The position numbers and the translations under genes are program-made. Of a DNA stretch of 64,000 bases, positions 18,726-26,668 are shown piece by piece. The stretch lies in contig NZ_JAAGOX010000011.1 of NCBI RefSeq assembly GCF_010500245.1, positions 558,001-622,000 of the forward strand, given 5' to 3'. Each line of letters starts with the position of its first letter. The stretch's first letter is position 1. Source of the stretch: Ruegeria sp. PrR005 (GTDB lineage: Bacteria > Pseudomonadota > Alphaproteobacteria > Rhodobacterales > Rhodobacteraceae). The notes beneath the pieces are model-generated. The model saw only the letters and a program-made list of their open reading frames with translations, ran no database searches and had not been told where the DNA came from.

Positions 18726-19937
18726 ATGCACAAGACCAATCGCCCGACAGGCCCGATGACCACCGCCATTCACGCGGGCGAAGCGCCGGATCCGGCCACC
18801 CTGGCCTCGGCGCCGCCCATTCACATGTCATCGACCTTTGTGTCCGAGGATGTTTCGGGCTTTTCCGCCCATGACCTGACCCCGGACAGCCCCTATGCCT
18901 ATTCCCGCTGGGCCAACCCGACCGTCGCGATGCTTGAGGCCAAGATTGCCGCGATGCAGGGGACAGAGGCCTGTTTGTGCACCGCCTCCGGCATGGCGGC
19001 GGCTGCGGCGATCTTTTTCACCTTTCTGTCCGCAGGGGACCACGTGATCGTGTCGGATGTCTCTTATGCTGGCGTGGCGGAACTGGCCCGAGACACCCTG
19101 CCCCGGATGGGGATATCCGTCAGCACCGTGGACATGACCGATCTCGAGGCCGTGGCGGCGGCGATCAGAACGAACACCCGGCTCATCCACACAGAAACAC
19201 CAGTCAATCCCATCGGGCGCCTGACCGATCTGGCCGCCGTTTCGGCATTGGCACGGCAGGCGGGCGCGTTGCTGAGTTGCGACGCCACCTTTGCCTCGCC
19301 CATCGGGATGGATACTGTGGCGCTCGGGGTCGATCTGACCATGCATTCGGTGACCAAGTACATCTGCGGTCATGGCGATGCCGTCGCGGGTGCAGTTTGC
19401 GGCCGGGCCGATCTGGTCTCGAAAATGCGGGTCGAGGCCGCCATTCATCATGGCGGGGTCCTTTCGCCTTTCAACGCATGGCTCATCGCACGCGGCGCGG
19501 CGACCCTGCCGCTGAGGATGAAGGCGCATGCCGCAGGGGCACAGGCGGTGGCCGAGTGGCTGGAGGCGGACCCGAGGGTGACCCGCGTCATCTATCCGGG
19601 CCTGCCCTCGCACCCCCAGGCGGATCTGGCGGCACAGCAGATGTCCAACATGTCGGCGATGATCTCGTTCCAGGTGGGCGATGCCGCAACCGGCGAGCGG
19701 ATCGCACGGCAAATGATCGAGCGGATGGAGATCATCCATTATGCCGTGTCGCTGGGCCATCACCGCAGCCTGATCTTCTGGATGGGAACCAAAGGGTTGA
19801 TGGACAGCTCGTTCCGGCTCGAAGGTCGTCAACGCGAGGCCTACCGCGCCTTTGCCGGGGATGGCATTTTCCGCCTGTCGGTCGGCCTTGAGGATCCCGA
19901 AGACCTGATAACCGACCTCGACCGAGCATTGGGCTGA
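18726..19937 (+). CDS. Transsulfuration-family PLP enzyme (cystathionine gamma-synthase/lyase-like)
   Basis: 403 residues from ATG 18726, preceded by AAGGAGGA. The longer open frame upstream is not supported. The PLP lysine is in HSVTKYICGHGD, and the family pattern YSRWANPTV, GMAAAAAIF, ETPVNP is clear. Members include cystathionine gamma-synthase, cystathionine gamma-lyase and methionine gamma-lyase. The family cannot be split by eye, and neighbours (M3 peptidase, phasin) do not help. Expected role is sulfur amino-acid metabolism. I looked for a SAM or SAH riboswitch in the 122 bases upstream and saw none. Confidence 0.88.
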   Translation: MHKTNRPTGPMTTAIHAGEAPDPATLASAPPIHMSSTFVSEDVSGFSAHDLTPDSPYAYSRWANPTVAMLEAKIAAMQGTEACLCTASGMAAAAAIFFTFLSAGDHVIVSDVSYAGVAELARDTLPRMGISVSTVDMTDLEAVAAAIRTNTRLIHTETPVNPIGRLTDLAAVSALARQAGALLSCDATFASPIGMDTVALGVDLTMHSVTKYICGHGDAVAGAVCGRADLVSKMRVEAAIHHGGVLSPFNAWLIARGAATLPLRMKAHAAGAQAVAEWLEADPRVTRVIYPGLPSHPQADLAAQQMSNMSAMISFQVGDAATGERIARQMIERMEIIHYAVSLGHHRSLIFWMGTKGLMDSSFRLEGRQREAYRAFAGDGIFRLSVGLEDPEDLITDLDRALG

Positions 19938-20036
19938 AATCTTTCGACAGGCGCGCCGGAACTTGATCTGGCTTAAGGTGGAGATCCGCGGCTTCTGCCA
20001 GAGTGGGTGCGCCTTTCCGCAAAGGGAGAATCACCC

Positions 20037-20486
20037 ATGGCCAAGAAGACTTCCGCCTTTCCCACCCCCGAAGCCTTTGCAGACATTCTCAAATCCCTGC
20101 AAGCTCCGGCACCGATGAATGCACTGGTCTCACCTCAGATGGAACAGTTCTGGGATGCCCAGGAAAAACTGCTGAGCGAATCCGAACGATTTACCCGCCA
20201 CTGGTTCGAACGCCGGCATGAAGCGATCCGAACGGCGCTGGATGCCGCCCGGACTGCAACCTCGGCAGAGCGGCCAGACCCGGCCAAGACGATGGAGGCG
20301 ATGGTCGAATGGCAACGCCATTCCGTCGAGCGGCTGGTCGAGGATGCCCGCGAATGGTTCGACACCGTGTCGCGCTGCGCGGACTACGTGACCAAGACCG
20401 AAGCCGAAGCCGTCGAGGAAACGATTGGCGAGGCCAAGGAACTGGCTAGAAAGACGACCCGTTCGGCCAAGTCCGAACCGATCTGA
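20037..20486 (+). CDS. Phasin-family protein
   Basis: 149 residues from ATG 20037 with AAAGGGAG upstream. Mostly helical and amphipathic (ARTATSAE to TKTEAEAVEETIGEA), as in granule-associated phasins that coat polyhydroxyalkanoate. It is followed after 27 bases by a universal stress protein. The window has no PHA synthase, so a role on PHA granules is inferred from the family only. Confidence 0.78.
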   Translation: MAKKTSAFPTPEAFADILKSLQAPAPMNALVSPQMEQFWDAQEKLLSESERFTRHWFERRHEAIRTALDAARTATSAERPDPAKTMEAMVEWQRHSVERLVEDAREWFDTVSRCADYVTKTEAEAVEETIGEAKELARKTTRSAKSEPI

Positions 20487-20513
20487 TCCGGTCGATCAAG
20501 GGAGGAGGACCAG

Positions 20514-20921
20514 ATGTACCGCAACATTCTTGTTCCGGTGGCTTTTGACGACGGTCACGACACGAAGGCGGCCTTTCTGGCCGCCCGCAAACTGGCCAGT
20601 GAAAACGCCAAGTTCACCGTTTTCCACGTGATGGAAGCAATACCAACCTATGTCACCGCGCAGATTCCCGCCGAAGTTCTGGCGCGCAGCCACGACGATG
20701 CCCAAAAGGCTCTGACACAAATGGCAGCCGGTCTGCCGGGCGCCTCGGCGGTCATGGCGACAGGCCATGCCGGACGCGCCATTGTCGATCATGCCGCCGC
20801 GCATGACATTGACTGCATCGTCATCGCATCCCACAAGCCGGGCCTGGAGAACCTGTTGCTGGGGTCAACCGCCGACCGGGTGGTACGACACGCCAAATGT
20901 GCGGTGCATGTGTTACGCTAG
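20514..20921 (+). CDS. Universal stress protein, UspA family
   Basis: 135 residues with a single Usp domain. It starts MYRNILVPVAF and ends with the ATP-binding pattern ASHKPGLENLLLGSTADRV. A strong GGGAGGAGG precedes the ATG. Its stop overlaps the stop of the convergent ThiF-like gene. Together with the phasin it could form a starvation or stress unit, which is inference. Confidence 0.88.
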   Translation: MYRNILVPVAFDDGHDTKAAFLAARKLASENAKFTVFHVMEAIPTYVTAQIPAEVLARSHDDAQKALTQMAAGLPGASAVMATGHAGRAIVDHAAAHDIDCIVIASHKPGLENLLLGSTADRVVRHAKCAVHVLR

Positions 20922-21961
20922 CTTTGCGTCGACCCGCCGCAGATTGGACAATCTGATCGCCGGGTCAGGCGGATCTTGCGGCTTTCCCCGTAAAGCGCGT
21001 CATAGATCAGCATCTCTCCCTTCAGGGCCATTCCCGCCCCGGTGATCAGCTTGATCGTCTCGACCGCCATCATCGCGCCGACAACACCGGGGAGCGGGCC
21101 GATCACGCCAGCCTCGGAACACGAAGGCGCCAGGCCGGGTGCGGGCGCTTCGGGAAAGATGCACTGGTAACATGGGCCGTGGTCGGCTGGGTGGAAAACG
21201 CTAAGCTGCCCCTCCCATTGCGCCAACGCGCCCGAGACCAGCGGTTTGCCTTGCGCAACCGCGACCTGGTTCGCCAGATAGCGTGTCGCAAAATTGTCCG
21301 TGCCGTCGAGGATCAGATCGTATTCCGCAAAAAGCGCCTCCGCGATCTCTTCGGTCAGCCGCCTGTGATAGGGGCGGACCACGACATTGGGGTTCTGCGC
21401 CTCCATCGCCGCCTTGGCGGAAAACACCTTGGGCATGCCGATATCGGCATCGCGGTGGATCACCTGCCGTTGCAGGTTGGCATTCTCGACCACGTCGTCA
21501 TCAATGACCCCAATGGTGCCGACACCGGCCGCAGCCAGATATTGAAGCGCAGGCGCACCCAGCCCGCCCGCGCCAATGACCAGCACCTTGGCCTGTTTCA
21601 GCTTTTTCTGCCCCGGCCCGCCCAATTCGCGCAGCACGATATGGCGGGCATACCGGTCCAGTTCCGTTTCGGAGAACAGGGCGGATTTGGTTGCCACGGT
21701 CTGTGGTTGCGCCCGCGACTTGAGCCAGGTCAGCAATCGCCCATACGCCAGGGCCAAGGCGGCAAAGCCGCCGATCAGCAGCCACAATGCGGGTGATTGC
21801 CCGGTCGCCATGCGAACGGGATGGCCATCCGGCAAGGCGACTTGCGCCAGCATTACCAGCACGAACAGCGCCACCATCAGGCCGATCCGGGCCTGCCGCG
21901 ATACGCCCATGGCCAGGCCTACGCCCCAAAGAACTGCCGCAAGCCCCAGAACCAGAAGCAT
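20918..21961 (-). CDS. Membrane-anchored E1-like (ThiF/MoeB/HesA) adenylyltransferase
   Basis: 347 residues. The first 85 hold three likely membrane segments (LLVLGLAAVLWGVGLAM, RIGLMVALFVLVMLAQVAL, PALWLLIGGFAALALAYG). The rest is an E1-like enzyme: the nucleotide site VIGAGGLGAPALQYLA, the DGTDNFATRYL motif, and zinc pairs CYQC and CPIC. MoeB and ThiF adenylate the C-terminal glycine of small sulfur carriers for molybdopterin or thiamine synthesis. The membrane part is unusual compared with soluble MoeB or ThiF. ATG overlaps the dut stop (TGATG), so it is the last gene of the coaBC-dut group. The sulfur-carrier partner is not in the window. Confidence 0.86.
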   Translation of the reverse strand: MLLVLGLAAVLWGVGLAMGVSRQARIGLMVALFVLVMLAQVALPDGHPVRMATGQSPALWLLIGGFAALALAYGRLLTWLKSRAQPQTVATKSALFSETELDRYARHIVLRELGGPGQKKLKQAKVLVIGAGGLGAPALQYLAAAGVGTIGVIDDDVVENANLQRQVIHRDADIGMPKVFSAKAAMEAQNPNVVVRPYHRRLTEEIAEALFAEYDLILDGTDNFATRYLANQVAVAQGKPLVSGALAQWEGQLSVFHPADHGPCYQCIFPEAPAPGLAPSCSEAGVIGPLPGVVGAMMAVETIKLITGAGMALKGEMLIYDALYGESRKIRLTRRSDCPICGGSTQS

Positions 21962-22416
21962 CAGCCGCGCCCCGTCGATCCGAACCCACCTGAGCCCCGG
22001 GCGGTTTCATCCAGAGTTTCCGTCTCCTCGAACACAGCTTGCAGCACGGGGGCGACCACCAGTTGTGCAATTCGCTCACCGTGCTGAACCGTGAACGGTT
22101 CGGTTCCGGCATTCAGCAGGATCACCCCCAGCGGGCCACGGTAATCGCTGTCGATGGTGCCGGGCGTATTGGGCAGGGTGATTCCATGTTTCAAAGCCAG
22201 GCCGGACCGGGGGCGAACCTGTATCTCGTATCCCTGCGGTATTTCGACCCGCAGCCCGGTCGGGATCAAGGCCCGCGCCCCGGGCGCCAGCACGACAGAT
22301 CCGCGATCCGGCAGATTGGCCCGCACATCGGCGCCAGCCGCGCCTGCGGTTTCGTACGAGGGCAATGCAATATCCGCATCCGTGCCCTCGTCTCGGCTTA
22401 CCCGTATCGAAACCAT
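21961..22416 (-). CDS. dut: Deoxyuridine 5'-triphosphate nucleotidohydrolase
   Basis: 151 residues, a trimeric dUTPase. Motifs in order: [39 protein letters not shown] and the C-terminal GSGGFGSTG that closes over the active site. It hydrolyses dUTP to dUMP, keeping uracil out of DNA and feeding dTMP synthesis. It lies nine bases after coaBC; a dfp-dut pair is a common bacterial arrangement. Confidence 0.97.
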   Translation of the reverse strand: MVSIRVSRDEGTDADIALPSYETAGAAGADVRANLPDRGSVVLAPGARALIPTGLRVEIPQGYEIQVRPRSGLALKHGITLPNTPGTIDSDYRGPLGVILLNAGTEPFTVQHGERIAQLVVAPVLQAVFEETETLDETARGSGGFGSTGRG

Positions 22417-22425
22417 CTTATTCCC

Positions 22426-23631
22426 TCATGATCCCGCACGACCGAGCGCCTCGGCGATCCGGAGCGCCAGCCTTTCGGCCACCTGGTCCTTGCCCATGCG
22501 TGGCCATTCCTCGGCCCCGCTATCTGAAATCAGGATGACCGCGTTTTCGCTGCCGCCCATGATGCCGGTTGCCGGGCTGACGTCATTGGCAACGATCCAG
22601 TCACACCCCTTGCGCAGACGTTTGGCCGTCGCGTTCTCGACAACGTCGTTGGTCTCTGCCGCAAACCCCACCACGAGTTTCGGGCGCCCCTGCTCCAGCC
22701 GGCTCACGCGTTTCAGGATGTCCGGGTTTTCGGCGAACTCCAGCTCCGGCAGCCCGTCTTTCGATTTCTTCAGCTTGCGGTCCGAGGCGCTGGCGACCCG
22801 CCAGTCCGCCACGGCTGCCGCGAACACCCCGGCATCCACGGGCAGGGCCGCATCGACGGCCGCATCCATTTCGCGCGCGCTTTCCACCCGCACCACATGC
22901 ACGCCCTGGGGCGGCGGCACGCTTGCCGGTCCGCTGACAAAGATCACCTCGGCCCCCAAGGCGGCCAGAGCGCTAGCCACGGCTGTCCCTTGGGCACCCG
23001 AAGACCGATTGGCAATGTAGCGCACCGGATCGATCGGCTCGTGCGTCGGACCGGAGGTCACCAGAATACGCCGCCCCTTCAATGGACCGTCGCCCAGGGC
23101 TTTCTCGACAGCTGCCACGATCTCCAGCGGTTCGGCCATCCGGCCCGGCCCGTATTCTCCGCAGGCCATGTCGCCCTCATTCGGGCCGACGAACCGGATG
23201 CCATCCCTAGCCAGCTGATCCCGGTTGCGCCGGGTCGCCGGGTGCTGCCACATGCGCACATTCATCGCGGGCGCAACAAGCACCGGCGTATCTGTCGCCA
23301 TCAGCAGGGTAGAGGCAAGGTCGTTGGCCAGACCGGCCGTCATCTTGCCCATCAGATCGGCAGTGGCCGGAGCGACCACCACAAGGTCGGCCGAACGCGA
23401 CAGCTGGATATGCCCCATCTCGGCCTCGTCCGTCAGGTCGAAAAGGTCGCGATACGCCTTCTCGCCCGCCAGCGCGGAAACCGACAACGGAGTGACGAAC
23501 TCTTCGGCAGCCGGCGTCAAAACGGGTGTCACCGCCGCCCCGCGTTCGCGCAAGCGCCGGATCAGGTCCAGCGTCTTGTAGGCGGCGATGCCGCCGCCGA
23601 TGATCAGAAGGATACGTTTGGATGCCAGCAT
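22426..23631 (-). CDS. coaBC: Bifunctional phosphopantothenoylcysteine decarboxylase/synthetase
   Basis: 401 residues from ATG 23631 (MLASKRILLIIGGGIAAYK). A TTG 21 bases upstream is less likely. The N-terminal CoaC flavoprotein domain has GGIAAYK, the active His region and PAMNVRMW. The C-terminal CoaB domain begins at ILVTSGPTHEPIDPVRYIA. The enzyme makes 4'-phosphopantetheine from 4'-phosphopantothenate, cysteine and CTP in coenzyme A synthesis. It is 78 bases after chaN, so it may be read from the rpoHII promoter. Confidence 0.96.
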   Translation of the reverse strand: MLASKRILLIIGGGIAAYKTLDLIRRLRERGAAVTPVLTPAAEEFVTPLSVSALAGEKAYRDLFDLTDEAEMGHIQLSRSADLVVVAPATADLMGKMTAGLANDLASTLLMATDTPVLVAPAMNVRMWQHPATRRNRDQLARDGIRFVGPNEGDMACGEYGPGRMAEPLEIVAAVEKALGDGPLKGRRILVTSGPTHEPIDPVRYIANRSSGAQGTAVASALAALGAEVIFVSGPASVPPPQGVHVVRVESAREMDAAVDAALPVDAGVFAAAVADWRVASASDRKLKKSKDGLPELEFAENPDILKRVSRLEQGRPKLVVGFAAETNDVVENATAKRLRKGCDWIVANDVSPATGIMGGSENAVILISDSGAEEWPRMGKDQVAERLALRIAEALGRAGS

Positions 23632-23709
23632 GTCCGCGCCATTTTTCCCCAAGGATCGGCCCGAACTTAGGAGAGGTAGCGCACAAGTGCCAGCGGATAA
23701 TCCCCGGCC

Positions 23710-24534
23710 TCAGCTCTTGTCGAATGCCGCACAGGGGTCTTCGCGCGGCGCTGCCGGGCTGTCGATCACCGCGTCGAAGGTCCCTTCGATTGCACCCTCT
23801 TCGGACTGGCCCAGCGTGAAGACACGCAGCCCGGGCTGGACCCGGGACAGGAAGACCGGAATGCCGCGATCGCTGCGGGCATGTCCGTTGCCGGTGATCA
23901 CCGCGATCGGGCCGCCGGTTTCCTCACGCGCCCGCAGGATCGCACGGGCGAGAACCGCGTCGCGCAAACGCTGAACCGCAACCAGTTTCGGGAGCATTTC
24001 GGGCGGCATCGCATTGCAATGCGATGCCTGCTGATCCGCCTCGCGGGCGGCCTGTTCCTCGTCCGACAGCGATACCCCCAGACCAAATCGCGCTGCATCT
24101 GCGCCCAGCGCGGCAGCCGCGCCGGTTTCCATCGCCGCGCGCGCCGCCGTACGCGGCACCAGAGCGCCATAGACGGGCGCATCGGCGGCCTGGAAAACCG
24201 GCAGATACATCGCCAGCGGCGGCCAACCCAGTTCGGCCCATCGCAGGATACGCGCCAGTTCCTCGGGATCCTGAACGGCCTTGCGGGTCAGCCGGGCCGC
24301 GCCCTCTTCGGACAGCATTTCCCAGACCACAGCAGATGGGGCGAGCGCCGTTACCGCCTCGGCCTGGACAAGGTGATGCTGCGGGTTGTCGTGGGTCTCG
24401 CCCAGAATAACCACATCGGCCTGACGCATGTCGTTCAGGACATCCGCCGGGATCAGATCACCGGACATGGCCGCCTTTATTGGCGCGACCAGAAACAGAA
24501 CAAGGGCAAGGCCCGGAATCGCAATGGCTTTCAT
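23710..24534 (-). CDS. ChaN-like heme-binding/Tiki-fold protein, exported
   Basis: 274 residues with an N-terminal signal peptide (about 1-22) and the family motif VVILGETHDNPQHH near residue 42. ChaN of Campylobacter is a lipoprotein that binds heme with iron uptake. Here I see no lipobox cysteine near the signal-peptide end (APIKAAMSG), so it is probably soluble in the periplasm. The ATG overlaps the rpoHII stop by ATGA, which ties it to the singlet-oxygen/heat-shock sigma factor. A role in heme handling under photo-oxidative stress is plausible but inferred. Confidence 0.82.
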   Translation of the reverse strand: MKAIAIPGLALVLFLVAPIKAAMSGDLIPADVLNDMRQADVVILGETHDNPQHHLVQAEAVTALAPSAVVWEMLSEEGAARLTRKAVQDPEELARILRWAELGWPPLAMYLPVFQAADAPVYGALVPRTAARAAMETGAAAALGADAARFGLGVSLSDEEQAAREADQQASHCNAMPPEMLPKLVAVQRLRDAVLARAILRAREETGGPIAVITGNGHARSDRGIPVFLSRVQPGLRVFTLGQSEEGAIEGTFDAVIDSPAAPREDPCAAFDKS

Positions 24535-25412
24535 GCCAAGAAGTGTTGCACCTCACGCGACTGCGCTTCAAGGCTCTTGCGCATCTTGGCAAAGGCCGCC
24601 GCTTCAAGCTGACGCACCCGCTCCTTGCTGAGGCCAAGTTCCTCACCCAGGCTTTCGAGTGTCCTCGGCTCTTCGCGCAACTTACGTTCGCGCACAATAA
24701 ACCGTTCGCGTTCGTTCAGCGCCTTCATCGCCGTCAGCAACCATTCACGCAGTTGGGCGTTATCATGGGCGTGCTCGACAAGTTCGGCCGCCTGTGCGCC
24801 GTCATCTTCCAGCGCCTCGATCCATTCGCGCCCTTCCTCGTCCGAGGCCTGCGTCGCATTCAGCGAAAAGTCTGACCCGGACAACCGCCCGTCCATCATC
24901 TCGACATCGCGCAAAGGCACACCAATCTCCGAAGCGATCATCTGGTGCAACTGATGCTGGTCCAGGGCGATCCCGTCCGACGCCGCCTCGCGCTCCAGCC
25001 GGGCCTGAACCCGCCGCATGTTGAAAAACAGGGATTTCTGGCTGCTGGTCGATCCGGTCCGCACCATCGACCAGTTCCGCATCACATAGTCCTGAATGCT
25101 GGCCTTGATCCACCAGACCGCGTAGGTCGAAAACCGGACACCCCGGTCCGGGTCGAACTTGTCGGCGGCCTTCATCAGCCCCAGACCCGCCTCCTGGATC
25201 AGATCGTTCATCGGCGCTCCATACCGGCGGAACCGCGCCGCCATCGATATGGCCAACCGCATATATGCGGTGATCAGGCGGTGCAGCGCCTGTTCGTCCC
25301 GTTGGTCTCGCCAAGCATACGCCAATCTCAATTCCGTTTCGGCGTCCAGCAACTCGGCCTTCATCGCCTGCTGGGACATGCTTGTATCTCTTGGGCTATT
25401 ATCCAGTGCCAT
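24531..25412 (-). CDS. rpoH2: RNA polymerase sigma factor RpoHII (sigma-32 family)
   Basis: 293 residues. Region 2 (DLIQEAGLGLMKAADKFDP, FSTYAVWWIKASIQDY), an RpoH-box-like SSQKSLFFNMRR and the region 4 helix-turn-helix (LESLGEELGLSKERVRQLE) are clear. The N-terminus and the RpoH box resemble the RpoHII subgroup of Rhodobacterales more than the main heat-shock RpoHI. In Rhodobacter sphaeroides RpoHII is itself made from an RpoE promoter and drives the singlet-oxygen response. The same promoter type is visible upstream here. Assignment to subgroup II is by pattern, not alignment. Confidence 0.92.
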   Translation of the reverse strand: MALDNSPRDTSMSQQAMKAELLDAETELRLAYAWRDQRDEQALHRLITAYMRLAISMAARFRRYGAPMNDLIQEAGLGLMKAADKFDPDRGVRFSTYAVWWIKASIQDYVMRNWSMVRTGSTSSQKSLFFNMRRVQARLEREAASDGIALDQHQLHQMIASEIGVPLRDVEMMDGRLSGSDFSLNATQASDEEGREWIEALEDDGAQAAELVEHAHDNAQLREWLLTAMKALNERERFIVRERKLREEPRTLESLGEELGLSKERVRQLEAAAFAKMRKSLEAQSREVQHFLA

Positions 25413-25465
25413 TCATCACTCCCCAATGTCCGGCGCCAAACTTGACTTTTACCTCGGTCGTATTG

Positions 25466-25495
25466 TCCTTACGCAGAAACCAGGATTGCGGATCA
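25466..25495 (-). promoter_or_regulatory. RpoE-type promoter of rpoHII
   Basis: On the minus strand TGATCC (25495-25490), then exactly 18 bases, then TAAGGA (25471-25466). This fits the TGATCC-N18-TA pattern known for RpoE/ChrR-controlled promoters in Rhodobacter. Predicted start is about 47 bases before the rpoHII ATG, which has a TTGGGGAG Shine-Dalgarno. Promoter activity is inferred. Confidence 0.66.
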
Positions 25496-25512
25496 CCTGA
25501 AAGGTAAGAAAT

Positions 25513-26034
25513 TTGCATCCCAAATACACCTTGATTATTGGCGGTGCGGCATCCGGCAAATCCGCCTTTGCAGAGGAACTTGTTGTAGCGACTGGGAAAT
25601 CCCGGAAATATTTCGCGACTTCACAAGTGTTTGATCAGGAAATGCGCAGCAAGGTGGACCGGCATCTGGTGCAACGCGGCACCGGGTGGGAGACCATCGA
25701 GGAGCCGCTTGAACCCGGACCGACCCTGTCGGCGCTGTCCGCTGACGACATCTGTCTTTTCGATTGCGCCACGATGTGGTTGAGCAACCAGATGCTGGCC
25801 GGTGCCGATCTGAAGGCCGCGCAGAGCCGCCTGATCGAGGCAATCCGCACCTGCCCGGCACAGCTTGTCATGGTCACGAACGAGGTTGGGCATGGCATCG
25901 TTCCGGACAATGCGCTGGCCCGGCAGTTTCGCGAGGCACAGGGGCGGCTCAACATCGCGCTTGCGGCAGAGGCCAATCTTGTGGTGCTGGTGACGGCGGG
26001 CCTGCCTCTGGTCCTCAAGGGACAGTTGCCATGA
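25513..26034 (+). CDS. cobU: Adenosylcobinamide kinase / guanylyltransferase
   Basis: 173 residues. P-loop GGAASGKSAF near the N-terminus, then RKYFATSQVFDQEM and the ending EANLVVLVTAGLPLVLKG are typical of CobU. It phosphorylates adenosylcobinamide and adds GMP in the nucleotide-loop assembly of vitamin B12. The start appears to be TTG at 25513, eight bases after AAGGTAAG; I see no ATG nearby. Its stop overlaps the next gene. It is divergent from rpoHII. Confidence 0.94.
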   Translation: MHPKYTLIIGGAASGKSAFAEELVVATGKSRKYFATSQVFDQEMRSKVDRHLVQRGTGWETIEEPLEPGPTLSALSADDICLFDCATMWLSNQMLAGADLKAAQSRLIEAIRTCPAQLVMVTNEVGHGIVPDNALARQFREAQGRLNIALAAEANLVVLVTAGLPLVLKGQLP

Positions 26035-26609
26035 CCCGGCTGCATCTGATCCGGCACGGACCCACACATGCCAAAACCATGGTCGGCTGGTCCGATCTGC
26101 CCGCCGACCTGAGCGACACCGACCTGCTGGCGCGCCTCTCGGGACATTTACCACAGGACGCGCTGGTTGTTTCGTCTGACCTGATCCGCGCCGCCGACAC
26201 CGCCAGTGCCATCCAGGGCGACCGGCATCGGCTGCCGCACCGCGCCGGCCTGCGGGAAATCAACTTTGGCGCATGGGAACTACGCCGCTATGCCGAGATC
26301 GAGGCCGAGGACCCGGTGCTTGCCCGGGCGTATTGGGAAACGCCGGGGGACACATCGCCGCCCGGCGGCGAAAGCTGGCATCAGGTCTGCGACCGCGTGA
26401 ATGCCGAGATCGACGCGCTGATCGTCGCGCATCCCGGGTCCAATCTGATCGTGGTAGGCCATTTCGGCATGATCCTGACCCAGGTGCAACGCGCTTTGGC
26501 AATCACGGCGGAACAGGCGTTTTCGCACCGGATCGACAACCTGTCGGTCACCGAGATCACCCGAATGCCGGACAATTGGCACGTCGGCCGGATCAATCAT
26601 CTCGTGTGA
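26031..26609 (+). CDS. Histidine phosphatase (phosphoglycerate mutase-like), possible CobC
   Basis: 192 residues from ATG 26031, overlapping the cobU stop by ATGA. The phosphohistidine motif LIRHGPT is near residue 6, and the second histidine is in VVGHFGM. The overlap with cobU makes a role as alpha-ribazole phosphatase (CobC) in B12 assembly likely. The superfamily is broad, so the substrate remains inferred. Confidence 0.82.
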   Translation: MTRLHLIRHGPTHAKTMVGWSDLPADLSDTDLLARLSGHLPQDALVVSSDLIRAADTASAIQGDRHRLPHRAGLREINFGAWELRRYAEIEAEDPVLARAYWETPGDTSPPGGESWHQVCDRVNAEIDALIVAHPGSNLIVVGHFGMILTQVQRALAITAEQAFSHRIDNLSVTEITRMPDNWHVGRINHLV

Positions 26610-26668
26610 TGCGCGGAACCACGAAACAGCGTTTTACGCGACATGAGTGTCCTGCCTAAATTGCGTCC

